DNA from: Chloroflexota bacterium
GTDB lineage: Bacteria > Chloroflexota > Anaerolineae > UBA4142 > SHND01
DNA: 64,000 bases
Direction of reading: 5' to 3'
Assembly (NCBI GenBank): GCA_016209205.1
Contig: JACQWQ010000026.1
Span: 62,001 to 126,000, forward strand
Shown here: positions 34,843-42,798 of the stretch, one piece after another
How the letters are laid out: every line of letters starts with the position of its first letter
Position numbering within the stretch: the stretch's first letter is position 1
Notes under the pieces: generated by a model
Database searches by the model: none
What the model was told of the DNA's origin: nothing
What the model saw: only the letters and a program-made list of their open reading frames with translations
Made by a program: the position numbers and the translations under genes

Positions 34843-35775
34843 ATGGAAAAGGTTGGCAATCGGCTGCGCGAAAAAGTTCTCATCGTGGACGACTCACGCC
34901 TGCACCGCGCCCTTGCCGCTGACATTCTTGCCAAAAACGGTTACGCGACCGTGCAAGCAGAAAGCGGTTTGCGCGCGCTCGAGCTGGTCAACAGCGAAAG
35001 CCCGGACCTCGTCGTGCTCGACGCCCTCATGCCCGAATTGGACGGCCTCGACGTGGTGCGCCGCCTGAAAGACGACCCCTTTACGCATCACATCCCCGTG
35101 CTCATCATCAGCAGTCAGGAAGCGAAACCGAATCAGATCCAGTTGCTGCGCGACGGCGCGGACGGCTATTTAGAAAAACCGTTTCAAGCCGAAGAACTGG
35201 TTGCCAATGTCGAAGCGCTGCTGCGGCGCAGTTACCAGTTCAATTCGTTGACGAAACTGCCGGGTGCGCCGTACCTGCATCGTCAAATCAACGCGCGGCT
35301 CGCGCAGAATCAGCCGAGCGCGGTCGTCTATGCGGATATTGACCATTTTCGTCCGTTCAATCAAGCGTACGGGCATACCGCGGGCGATCAGGTCTTGCTT
35401 CAAGTGGCGCATTTGTTGGTCGAAACCCTTCCGTCGCGCAGCGCGTTTGTGGCGCATCTCGGCGGCGATGATTTTATTGCCGTACTGCCGCCTGAAGTGG
35501 CCGAGACGTTTGCCCAAACGATTGTGGATCACTTTCGCGGGCTGCGCGATCAATTTTACGAGCCGGAAGATTTGGTGCGCAAACATATTCTGGTCGAAGG
35601 CCGACGCGGCGAGCAGCGCCCCGCGCCCTTGATGACGCTTTCCGCCGCGCTCGTCAGCAATGATCGCCGCGCCCTCATCAATTACGTTCAAGTCAGCGAC
35701 TTGCTTGCCGAAGTCATGCGCTATCTCAAAACACAAGGGGGAGGAAACTGGGCGCGCGACCGGCGCACACGATGA
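34843..35775 (+). CDS. Response regulator with degenerate GGDEF domain
   Basis: 310 residues. The receiver domain (about 6-125) has VLIVDDSRLHRA, phosphoacceptor Asp60 in LVVLDALMPELDG and Lys in GYLEKPF. The second domain (about 140-300) aligns with GGDEF proteins (YADIDHFRPFNQAYGHTAGDQVLLQ), but its signature is GGDDF at 207-211 instead of GGDEF/GGEEF, and the C-terminal half is poorly conserved. It may be a weak or inactive diguanylate cyclase, perhaps a nucleotide sensor. It is the first gene ahead of a CheA-type kinase and an exopolysaccharide cluster, suggesting control of surface polysaccharide. c-di-GMP synthesis is unproven. Confidence 0.85.
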   Translation: MEKVGNRLREKVLIVDDSRLHRALAADILAKNGYATVQAESGLRALELVNSESPDLVVLDALMPELDGLDVVRRLKDDPFTHHIPVLIISSQEAKPNQIQLLRDGADGYLEKPFQAEELVANVEALLRRSYQFNSLTKLPGAPYLHRQINARLAQNQPSAVVYADIDHFRPFNQAYGHTAGDQVLLQVAHLLVETLPSRSAFVAHLGGDDFIAVLPPEVAETFAQTIVDHFRGLRDQFYEPEDLVRKHILVEGRRGEQRPAPLMTLSAALVSNDRRALINYVQVSDLLAEVMRYLKTQGGGNWARDRRTR

Positions 35776-35853
35776 GTGCTGAGGAACAAGTGCTGAGGAC
35801 TGAGTGAGCTCAGTCTTGCACTCATCCCTCAGTCCGCATCGCTCAGTCCTCGC

Positions 35854-37332
35854 ATGTCTGCTGACCTTGACAAATACCGCGCGTTATATTTTGCGGAAGC
35901 GCAAGAACAACTTGTCGCGATTAACCGCAGTTTGGAGGCGCTGGCGGAAGCGCCGCAAGACCGCACTGAATTGACGACGGCGTTCCGCGCGGCGCACACT
36001 TTGAAAGCCATGTCCGCCACGATGGGCTATGGCGAATTGACGCGTGCGGCACATGCGTTGGAAGATTTACTCGCGCGCACACGCGAGCAGAATGAAACCC
36101 CGTCCGAAATCACTCTGCGTCTTTTACACAACGCCGCCGAAGACATTAACGTGCGGCTCCGCCGCGCCGAGACGACCGCCATCATTACCGCCGTCGAAGA
36201 ACCCGCTGCCCCCGACGCGCTTGCCCAAATTCTCACCTCACCGCTGCGCGCCAACGTGCGCGTGCACCAGCAGGATTTGAATCTCTTGCTCGAAATCGTC
36301 GCCGAACTCGCAGTGAGCAGCAATTTGCTCGAACACGCGGCGCTGGAAAACAAAACGACACGGACCGATGCGGCGGTGCGTACGCAACGCGAGCTGGTCA
36401 GTCAGGTGCGCCGCTTGACGTGGCAACTCAATATGGCGCCTATCGGTCCGGTGTTTGATCGCTACGCGCGTGTCTTGCAAGAACTCGCGCGGCAGCAAAA
36501 CAAAACCATGCGTGTGGTGACGCAAGGCGTAGATGTGGAACTGTGCCACGCGATGCTCGACGAATTGAACGAACCGTTTCTACATCTCTTGCGTAACGCG
36601 GTCACGCACGGCGTCGAACTGCCTGCCGAACGGACATGGGCGCACAAAGACCCCGTCGCCACGATTACCTTGCGCGCCCAGCGCAATGGCGACCGCGTTT
36701 TGATTCAGGTCGGCGACGACGGGCGCGGCATGGACGCGGGCGCAATTTTGCAAGCGGCGTATTCGCAGGGCCTGGTCTCGCGCGAAAAACGCCGCAGTAT
36801 GAATGCGCGCGACGCGCTGCGTTTGATTCTCTTGCCCAATTTTTCCATGTCGCGCACGGTGACACAGAACGCGGGGCGCGGCATTGGCATGAGCGTGGTG
36901 CAAGAACATCTCAACGCGGTGGGTGGAAGCATCGAAATCAAAACCGAACTCGGCCACGGCTCTATTTTTACACTTGACGTACCGCGGCTCGTCGGACTCA
37001 TCGAAGTCGAACTCGTCCGCAAGGGCGCCAAAGTGTACGCCATTCCGACTGCGCAGATTCAAGAGACCCGCGTGTGGCTCCCCGCCGAAATTGAGAAACG
37101 CGTCAAGAGCGGCAGCTTGAACAAAGAGTACATTCTCGATGTCGAATCCCTCCGAACGATCCATCCGCACGCGCTGGCAAATCCGGCAGGGGTGTCTTTG
37201 GTGGAACTTGCCGAACCGCAAGGCGTCGCGTTTTGCGTGGACGAATTGCTCGACAAGGCGCTGCTCAATTACCCGTTCGCCGTGCGTGCGGCGGCGATTC
37301 CCATCCTCGATCCGGCGGTCCTTTTTTCCTGA
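35854..37332 (+). CDS. CheA-type histidine kinase
   Basis: 492 residues with the CheA domain order in short form. The Hpt domain (about 1-110) has phospho-accepting His47 in AAHTLKAMSATMG. There is no clear P2 domain. Next come a dimerisation/linker segment, the HATPase (about 240-385) with FLHLLRNAVTHGVE, VGDDGRGMD and GRGIGMSVVQEHLNAVGG, and the C-terminal CheW-like domain (about 388-490, LVGLIEVELVRKGAKVYAIP). No MCP, CheW or CheY gene is adjacent; the REC-GGDEF protein immediately upstream is the likely phosphorylation partner. It is probably a non-flagellar Che-like module controlling the downstream polysaccharide genes. Confidence 0.9.
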   Translation: MSADLDKYRALYFAEAQEQLVAINRSLEALAEAPQDRTELTTAFRAAHTLKAMSATMGYGELTRAAHALEDLLARTREQNETPSEITLRLLHNAAEDINVRLRRAETTAIITAVEEPAAPDALAQILTSPLRANVRVHQQDLNLLLEIVAELAVSSNLLEHAALENKTTRTDAAVRTQRELVSQVRRLTWQLNMAPIGPVFDRYARVLQELARQQNKTMRVVTQGVDVELCHAMLDELNEPFLHLLRNAVTHGVELPAERTWAHKDPVATITLRAQRNGDRVLIQVGDDGRGMDAGAILQAAYSQGLVSREKRRSMNARDALRLILLPNFSMSRTVTQNAGRGIGMSVVQEHLNAVGGSIEIKTELGHGSIFTLDVPRLVGLIEVELVRKGAKVYAIPTAQIQETRVWLPAEIEKRVKSGSLNKEYILDVESLRTIHPHALANPAGVSLVELAEPQGVAFCVDELLDKALLNYPFAVRAAAIPILDPAVLFS

Positions 37333-37440
37333 GTGCGCACGGGCGCGCAACTTTATTCTTTTCCCTCCTTGTGTTATTGTTGGGCGCGCGTGCGGCACAC
37401 GTTTGGGGTGTGCTGGCATACCTAGGCGCATTCTCCTCGC

Positions 37441-38523
37441 TTGAAACTCGCATTTGTCGTCAGTTGGCTGAATCAATATGGCGGTGCGGAACGCGTGCTC
37501 GAAGCGGCGCACGCGCTCTTTCCCGACGCGCCCGTGTATACCTCCATGTACGATCCCGCGGCCATGCCGCGCGCGTATCGCGCCTGGGATATTCGCGTCT
37601 CGTTCATGAATCGCCTGCCCCTAGTGCACCGCCGCCACCAGGTTTTTCTGCCGCTGTATCGTTTCGCGTTCGAAGCATTTGATTTGCGCGGCTATGACGT
37701 GATTTTGAGCATCACGAGCGCGTTCGCACACGGCGTCAAAAAACCCAACGGGGCGCGGCATCTGTGCTACTGCCTCACGCCCGCACGGTTTCTCTGGCAG
37801 TACGATGAATACGTGCAAAACGAAGCGGTGAACGGCGCGGCGCGTTCGGTGCTGCCCGCGCTCGTTTCGTCGCTGCGCGAATGGGACAAACGCGCCGCAT
37901 CCCGCGTGGACGAGTTCATTGCGATTTCGCACGAGGTGCAGCAGCGCATTGCGGCGAGTTACGGGCGCGCGTCGTGTTTGATTTATCCGCCGGTGGACGT
38001 GACGTCGTTTCATATTGCGCCGCCGTCCAGCGTGGGCGATTATTTTTTGATCGTCTCGCGGCTCATCCCCTACAAGCGAATTGATTTGGCGATAGAGGCA
38101 TTCAATCGCACCGGCTTGCCGCTGGTGATTGCCGGCGATGGCCGCGACCGCGCGCGCCTGGAAGCGTTGGCGAAACCGAATGTGAAATTTCTCGGGCGCG
38201 TTTCCGACGCCGAGCGTCTGGATTTGATGGCGCGCTGTCAAGCGTTCGTCTTTCCCGGGGTGGAAGATTTTGGCATCACGCCGTTGGAAGCGAATGCCGC
38301 GGGACGCCCTGTGATTGCGTACGGCGCGGGGGGCGCGCTCGACACGATTGTAGAGGGGATGAACGGCGTTTTGTTTCACCAACCCACCGCAGAGGCGTTG
38401 GAAGATTGTATGCATTGTTTCGACGCCGCCGCGTTCGACCCGCAAAGAATTCGCGCGCACGCGGAAACCTTTGATACGCGCGTGTTTCAAGCCGCGTTAA
38501 GAGAGCGCATCCTGGCCAAGTGA
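37441..38523 (+). CDS. GT4-family glycosyltransferase
   Basis: 360 residues with a GT-B fold. The TTG at 37441 is the likely start, since KLAFVVSWLNQYGGAERVLEA is the expected beginning of this family and no nearby ATG fits. The donor-site motif is EDFGITPLEANAAGRPVIAY (about residue 275) with the E-x7-E glutamates. GDYFLIVSRLIPYKRIDLAIEA is the Rossmann-2 entry. It probably adds mannose or a related nucleotide-activated sugar during exopolysaccharide assembly. It leads a run of polysaccharide genes (38603-43830). Donor and acceptor are undetermined. Confidence 0.88.
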   Translation: MKLAFVVSWLNQYGGAERVLEAAHALFPDAPVYTSMYDPAAMPRAYRAWDIRVSFMNRLPLVHRRHQVFLPLYRFAFEAFDLRGYDVILSITSAFAHGVKKPNGARHLCYCLTPARFLWQYDEYVQNEAVNGAARSVLPALVSSLREWDKRAASRVDEFIAISHEVQQRIAASYGRASCLIYPPVDVTSFHIAPPSSVGDYFLIVSRLIPYKRIDLAIEAFNRTGLPLVIAGDGRDRARLEALAKPNVKFLGRVSDAERLDLMARCQAFVFPGVEDFGITPLEANAAGRPVIAYGAGGALDTIVEGMNGVLFHQPTAEALEDCMHCFDAAAFDPQRIRAHAETFDTRVFQAALRERILAK

Positions 38524-38528
38524 TGTAT

Positions 38529-38557
38529 TTGCGCCAATGGAATGGGTTTGTTATACT
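38529..38557 (+). promoter_or_regulatory. Internal promoter before the first Wzz-like gene
   Basis: TTGCGC (38529-38534), a 17-bp spacer and TATACT (38552-38557), about 46 nt ahead of the ATG at 38603. It starts right after the glycosyltransferase stop codon. Confidence 0.5.
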
Positions 38558-38602
38558 CGGCGTGCCGTGTTCGATAGCCCGCGCGGCGCAGCAAGCACCT
38601 CC

Positions 38603-39277
38603 ATGACAGAAATTCGTGAATACTGGCGCATCCTTCGCGCCCGGTGGTACATTCCCGCTTTACTTGTCGTACTGACCGTAATCTTTTCCGCACTGCTGTA
38701 TCAAGCGCCGCCGCCGCAGTATACGGCGTCCACGCGCTTTACCATCAGCGTTTCTGCCGACCGTCCGCTGCAAGGCGTGGACCCCGTGCTCACCGGCGCC
38801 CAGGCGTCCGAATACATCCGCGACGATTTTGTGGAGGTCATTCGCAGCGATTTGTTCGCCAAAGATGTGAACGCCGTTTTGAACGACCCGCAATTGAAAA
38901 TCGGCAAAGGGAACATTTCGGGCGCGGTCGAAAAACAGCGCCGCATCATGTCGCTGACGATTACGTGGCACAACCCCGATCAAGCCAAACGGATTGCCGA
39001 CGCGGCGGTGCAAGCATTGGCGACGCAAAACGCAAAATACTTTGCGCAAATGGGTGCACAGGGCGCAACCGTCACCATTCTGGACGACCCCACTGTGTCT
39101 GCCGTAACGCCCGGCTTGCGCGAACGTCTCGACATTTTCCTTCGCGCGGCGATTGCGCTGCTCGCGGGCATCGTCCTCATTTTCATTTTGGATTACATGG
39201 ACGATTCGGTGCGCGGCGCACGCGATGTGGAAAAAATGGGACTGAGTGTGCTGGGGGAGATACCGGATAAAAAATGA
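38603..39277 (+). CDS. Wzz/CapA-type polysaccharide co-polymerase (first copy)
   Basis: 224 residues from the ATG at 38603; the open frame starts 22 codons earlier but that part overlaps the promoter. Topology is characteristic: an N-terminal helix (IPALLVVLTVIFSALLY), a long extracytoplasmic region starting with the Wzz-like PQYTASTRFTISVS, and a C-terminal helix (FFLRAAIALLAGIVLIF-type) ending with a short cytoplasmic tail (RDVEKMGLSVLGEIP). It controls chain length and activates the cognate BY-kinase (CpsD-type, 40262). Two such proteins are present; they differ widely in sequence. Confidence 0.85.
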   Translation: MTEIREYWRILRARWYIPALLVVLTVIFSALLYQAPPPQYTASTRFTISVSADRPLQGVDPVLTGAQASEYIRDDFVEVIRSDLFAKDVNAVLNDPQLKIGKGNISGAVEKQRRIMSLTITWHNPDQAKRIADAAVQALATQNAKYFAQMGAQGATVTILDDPTVSAVTPGLRERLDIFLRAAIALLAGIVLIFILDYMDDSVRGARDVEKMGLSVLGEIPDKK

Positions 39278-39279
39278 TG

Positions 39280-39415
39280 GCGAGATGGAGAGAGTGAGTG
39301 AGGGAGAGAGCGAGTGATCGGTTATCAGTTATCAGTAATCGGTGACCGACAAGTCGGCGATAGGCGATTTGCGATTAGCGATTCGCTCTGCTAAGATATT
39401 TGCGTTCGCTCGCTG
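39280..39415. repeat. Short degenerate repeats between Wzz-like genes
   Basis: GAGAGTGA and ATCAGTTATC words, then GATAGGCGATTTGCGATTAGCGATT-type 7-8 bp units to about 39390. The Shine-Dalgarno sequence of the next gene is AAAGGAG at about 39418. Confidence 0.7.
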
Positions 39416-39433
39416 GAAAGGAGTCGGTTGACC

Positions 39434-40159
39434 ATGGATTTGCGTGAATACGCGCGCGTGTTGCTGCGGCGCGGTTGGATCGTCATCGTCGTCGCTATCG
39501 TCGGCGCGTTGGGGGCGCTGCTGTTTAGTCGTTTGCAAACGCCCGTGTACCGTTCGACGATTACGCTGAGCGCAGTGCCGTCGCGTTCGTCCGATTACGG
39601 ACAAAGTCTCGCCATCAAAAACTTGCTGCGCTTGTACGGACAGCAAATGCAGACCAAAGTCATTGCGCAGCAAGTGATTGACCAATTAACGCTGGATATT
39701 GCGCCCGAAAAATTTTTGAGCGGGGTCGAAGTCAGTCCGAGCGAAGCTGATTTTACGATTCAGGTTGCGGTCAAAGACCCAAATAAAAACATGGTGCAAC
39801 AAATGGTGCAAACACTGGCTGAAAAATTTGTAATTTTGCACCAACAAGAAAATTTGCAGATGGACCAGAACGACCGCATTCTGGTCAACATTCTTGATAA
39901 CGCCACACCCGCTGAACAATTTTCGCCCAAGACGATGATCAATGTGATCGCGGGCGGCATTCTCGGCGCGCTCGCGGGCGTGCTGGCGATTTTTGTGATC
40001 GAGTACATCCAGTCGGGATACATTCGCAAGCCCGAAGATGTGGAACGCTCGCTCCAGCTTACCGTGCTCGGCGCCATTCCGACCGTTAACGTCAAAGATG
40101 CGACGCCGAAACCGACCACGACCGTCAAGCGTCAAACGTCAAACGTAACCAGCAGTTGA
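39434..40159 (+). CDS. Wzz/CapA-type polysaccharide co-polymerase (second copy)
   Basis: 241 residues from the ATG at 39434; a TTG two codons earlier is also possible. AAAGGAG precedes. The N-terminal helix (GWIVIVVAIVGALGALLFS) follows MDLREYARVLLRRG, a Wzz-domain start. The extracytoplasmic region (about 40-175) is rich in Gln/Glu coiled-coil-like sequence (QQMVQTLAEKFVILHQQENL). The C-terminal helix is VIAGGILGALAGVLAIFVIEY. The tail RKPEDVERSLQLTVLGAIP resembles the kinase-activating end. The final residues (VKRQTSNVTSS) derive from a CGTCAAA-type repeat. It probably works with the CpsD-type kinase encoded next. Confidence 0.85.
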   Translation: MDLREYARVLLRRGWIVIVVAIVGALGALLFSRLQTPVYRSTITLSAVPSRSSDYGQSLAIKNLLRLYGQQMQTKVIAQQVIDQLTLDIAPEKFLSGVEVSPSEADFTIQVAVKDPNKNMVQQMVQTLAEKFVILHQQENLQMDQNDRILVNILDNATPAEQFSPKTMINVIAGGILGALAGVLAIFVIEYIQSGYIRKPEDVERSLQLTVLGAIPTVNVKDATPKPTTTVKRQTSNVTSS

Positions 40160-40261
40160 CGTTTCACGCATCACGCCTGTCGCCAATCGCGTATCGCACT
40201 ATCGCACGATTGTTCGGATGCAGTTCATCCGCACTATCGCGCTCACTTTTACGCATCACGT

Positions 40262-40936
40262 ATGACGATATCCACACTTATCACCATTTCCAATCCACGC
40301 TCGCCCATCGCCGAAGCGTACCGCACGCTGCGCACGAATTTGGAATTTTCCAATCTCGACAAATCACTGCGCACGATTCTCGTCACGTCGGCGAGCGCGG
40401 AAGAGGGCAAGTCCACGACGCTGGCGAATTTGGCAGTTACCATCGCGCAAAGCGGCAAACGCGTCATTTTGGTGGACGCCGATTTGCGACGTCCGACGCA
40501 GCACCAAATTTTTGGTTTGAAAAACAATGCCGGGCTTTCGGACATGGTGCGCGACGATGCCATGCTCGCGCAGCCGCCGCTCCAAGAAACCGGCGTCCAA
40601 CATCTCAAGGTCTTGACCAGCGGGCAGCTTCCGCCCAACCCGGCGGAAATTCTTGGCTCGAAACGCATGAGTGAAATTCTTGCGGCACTCCTCGAGCACG
40701 CTGACCTGCTTTTGTTCGACGCGCCGCCGCTCCTCGCCGTGACCGACGCGGCAGTGCTTTCCAGCAAAGTGGACGGCGTCCTGCTTGTCGTCGGCGCGGG
40801 GAAAACGAAACGCGAACACGCGAAAAAAGCGCAAACGCAACTGGAAAAAATCAACGCACGCATCCTCGGCGCCGTCGTCAACAACGTCAAAGCCGAAAAA
40901 GGCGCGCAGTATTATTATGCGGAAAGTAATCAGTAA
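40262..40936 (+). CDS. CpsD/CapB-family tyrosine kinase (BY-kinase)
   Basis: 224 residues. Walker A reads SASAEEGKSTTLANLA, Walker A' is VILVDADLRRP, and Walker B is LLLFDAPPLLAVTD. The C-terminus carries a short tyrosine cluster (QYYYAES), the usual autophosphorylation target. In this family the cytoplasmic kinase needs the membrane activator (Wzz/CapA-type; here encoded by the two preceding genes) and controls polysaccharide chain length and export. The 100-bp gap upstream contains heptamer-like TATCGCA words and no clear Shine-Dalgarno sequence. It is the third gene of the assembly set. Confidence 0.9.
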   Translation: MTISTLITISNPRSPIAEAYRTLRTNLEFSNLDKSLRTILVTSASAEEGKSTTLANLAVTIAQSGKRVILVDADLRRPTQHQIFGLKNNAGLSDMVRDDAMLAQPPLQETGVQHLKVLTSGQLPPNPAEILGSKRMSEILAALLEHADLLLFDAPPLLAVTDAAVLSSKVDGVLLVVGAGKTKREHAKKAQTQLEKINARILGAVVNNVKAEKGAQYYYAESNQ

Positions 40937-41015
40937 CCAGTGACCAGTCATCAGTGACCAGTGACCGGCAGCACTGATGACTGATGACTGATAACTGATA
41001 ACTGATGACTCGTGA
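40925..41015. repeat. CAGTGACC / ACTGATA heptamers
   Basis: Heptamer array overlapping the 3' end of the kinase gene and lying just upstream of rmlA. Words are the same type as at 1435-1690 and 10050-10118. Confidence 0.8.
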
Positions 41016-41022
41016 CTCTTGA

Positions 41023-42087
41023 ATGAAAGGTCTAGTACTCTCCGGCGGCAAAGGTACGCGCTTGCGTCCGCTCACGTATACCGGCGCGAAACAACTTGTG
41101 CCCGTCGCCAATAAACCGATTTTGTTTTACGCGCTGGAAGATTTGGTCGAAGCGGGCGTCAGCGACATTGGCATTATCATTTCGCCTGAAACAGGCGAAC
41201 AGGTGCAGCAAGAAACCGGCGACGGTGCGCGTTTTGGCGCACGCCTCACCTACATTTTGCAGCCCCAGCCATTGGGCATCGCGCACGGCATCAAAATTGC
41301 GCAGGACTTTGTCGGCGCGGAGCCGTTCATTCTGTTTCTCGGCGATAATTTCATTCGCGGCGGCATCGTGCCGCAAGTCAACGCCTTTCGTAACGAGGCG
41401 ATGGACGCGCAAATTATTCTATACGAAATGCAAGACCCCAGTTCGATGGGCGTCGCCGTATTGAACGGGGACGGGCGCGTACAGCGCGTCGTCGAAAAAC
41501 CCAAGCAATTTATTTCGCCGTACGCGGTGATTGGCATTTACATGTTCGGTCCATCCGTCTTTGACGCCGTGAACAATATCAAACCGTCGGCGCGCGGTGA
41601 ATTGGAAATCACCGACACGATTCAATATCTGGTGGATAAAGGGTTGAATGTCCGCGCGCACAAGCTCGCCGACGCGTGGGTGGATACGGGACGCATCGGC
41701 GACATGCTTGAAGCAAATCGCCTCGTTTTGGATATAATGGAGAGCAAAAATCAAGGCACGGTGCAAGACTCGATTATCGAAGGCAGGGTGATTTTGGAGG
41801 AAGGGGCGCGCGTCGTCAGTTCCAAAATCCGAGGGCCCGCCATCATCGGCAAGCGCACAGTGGTGCAAAACGCCTTTGTCGGTCCGTACACGTCCATCCA
41901 TTATGATTGCGTCGTAAGCCATTGCGAAATCGAGCACAGTATCGTACTGGAACAGAGTTGTCTGGAAAATTTACACACGCGCATCGCCGACTCACTGATC
42001 GGACGCAACGTTCAGATCAAACACGCCGAAGGACCTACCAAAACGATCCGCTTGATGCTTGGCGATTTTTCACAGGTGGGTATTTAG
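41023..42087 (+). CDS. rmlA: Glucose-1-phosphate thymidylyltransferase, long form
   Basis: 354 residues. The nucleotidyltransferase domain starts MKGLVLSGGKGTRLRPLTYT, with KQLVPVANKPILFYALEDL and the metal-binding FLGDNFIRGG. At about 250 the protein continues into a left-handed beta-helix C-terminal domain (GARVVSSKIRGPAIIGKRTV and CVVSHCEIEHSIVLEQSC), which distinguishes the long form from the 290-residue RfbA. It converts glucose-1-phosphate and dTTP to dTDP-glucose, the substrate of RmlB at 42799. The last codons (GDFSQVGI-stop) are repeated twice downstream. Confidence 0.92.
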   Translation: MKGLVLSGGKGTRLRPLTYTGAKQLVPVANKPILFYALEDLVEAGVSDIGIIISPETGEQVQQETGDGARFGARLTYILQPQPLGIAHGIKIAQDFVGAEPFILFLGDNFIRGGIVPQVNAFRNEAMDAQIILYEMQDPSSMGVAVLNGDGRVQRVVEKPKQFISPYAVIGIYMFGPSVFDAVNNIKPSARGELEITDTIQYLVDKGLNVRAHKLADAWVDTGRIGDMLEANRLVLDIMESKNQGTVQDSIIEGRVILEEGARVVSSKIRGPAIIGKRTVVQNAFVGPYTSIHYDCVVSHCEIEHSIVLEQSCLENLHTRIADSLIGRNVQIKHAEGPTKTIRLMLGDFSQVGI

Positions 42088-42189
42088 TGCAAGAACGCTG
42101 GAATCGCCCGCGATTTCTCTCAGGTGGGCATTTAAGGCAAGAAGGATGAAATCGCCGGCGATTTTTCGTAGGTCGGAATTTGATATAGC
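42061..42189 (+). repeat. 48-bp tandem repeat of the rmlA 3' end
   Basis: Units start at 42061, 42109 and 42157. The first encodes the terminal GDFSQVGI of RmlA. The second translates in the same register to RDFSQVGI-stop; the third to GDFS-stop-VGI-stop. Divergence increases along the array. It precedes the Shine-Dalgarno sequence of the next small gene. Confidence 0.85.
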
Positions 42190-42203
42190 CAGAGGAGGCA
42201 ACT

Positions 42204-42458
42204 ATGCCAACGGAGGCACGCGGAAATATCCGCTATACGGATCTCTTTATCGTACTTGGCAAATTCATCACCGACAAGAACATGAAAGATGTATGTGTGA
42301 TGGAATTCGAGGACGGCGTTATTGTGACCGGCTCGGTGATCTATGACGCGCGCGGCGGTTACAGGCGCGAGCAAGAGACGTACGTGCTGTCGGCAAGTGA
42401 ATTGGGGAGCATGATTGACAGCAGCGACAGTAGCAAACGCGGTTTGTTCGGGCGTTGA
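42204..42458 (+). CDS. Small protein of unknown function, paralogue 1 in the rml cluster
   Basis: 84 residues with an AGAGGAGG ribosome-binding site. The sequence is NIRYTDLFIVLGKFITDKNM followed by VCVMEFEDGVIVTGSVIYD and EQETYVLSASELGSMI. It aligns with the next small protein over its length, with the shared pattern Y-(T/S)-(D/E)-x(2)-x-V-(L/I)-G-(K/R), a central GD/DG strand and a Y-x-L-S-A-(S/E)-(E/D) end. It is likely a small alpha/beta protein, with no signal or membrane segment and no cysteine cluster. Its position between rmlA and rmlB suggests a role in sugar nucleotide or polysaccharide synthesis, but function is unknown. Confidence 0.75.
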   Translation: MPTEARGNIRYTDLFIVLGKFITDKNMKDVCVMEFEDGVIVTGSVIYDARGGYRREQETYVLSASELGSMIDSSDSSKRGLFGR

Positions 42459-42471
42459 AAGGCGGCACAGT

Positions 42472-42720
42472 ATGGAGCGTCCAAAAATTGAGGGCAGAGT
42501 TTTGAGCTATTCTGAAATCTTGCGCGTGATCGGACGTTATCTGGACCGGCACGGCATCGGCGAGACGCGCGTGATCGAGACCGGCGACAGTTTCATCTTG
42601 CAAGGCGTACTTCAAACCGGACCGCGCACCGGCGAACGGGACACCTATCAGCTCAGCGCCGAAGACATCGTGGATTTGCGCAACGATGCCACCGCGCAAC
42701 GCGGCAAACAAATCTTTTAG
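42472..42720 (+). CDS. Small protein of unknown function, paralogue 2 in the rml cluster
   Basis: 82 residues from the ATG at 42472, only 13 nt after the stop of its paralogue. The sequence reads GRVLSYSEILRVIGRYLDRH, VIETGDSFILQGVLQTG and DTYQLSAEDIVDLRND. It matches the first paralogue in pattern and length, indicating tandem duplication and divergence; a heterodimer is possible. There are no catalytic motifs I recognise. It is followed by rmlB with about 80 bp between. Confidence 0.72.
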   Translation: MERPKIEGRVLSYSEILRVIGRYLDRHGIGETRVIETGDSFILQGVLQTGPRTGERDTYQLSAEDIVDLRNDATAQRGKQIF

Positions 42721-42798
42721 TTTTGGATTTATGATTTCTGACTGCGCGTGAAAATCGGGCAGCCATGTAAATCCCAAGTCAGCAAGCAGCAACCACTC

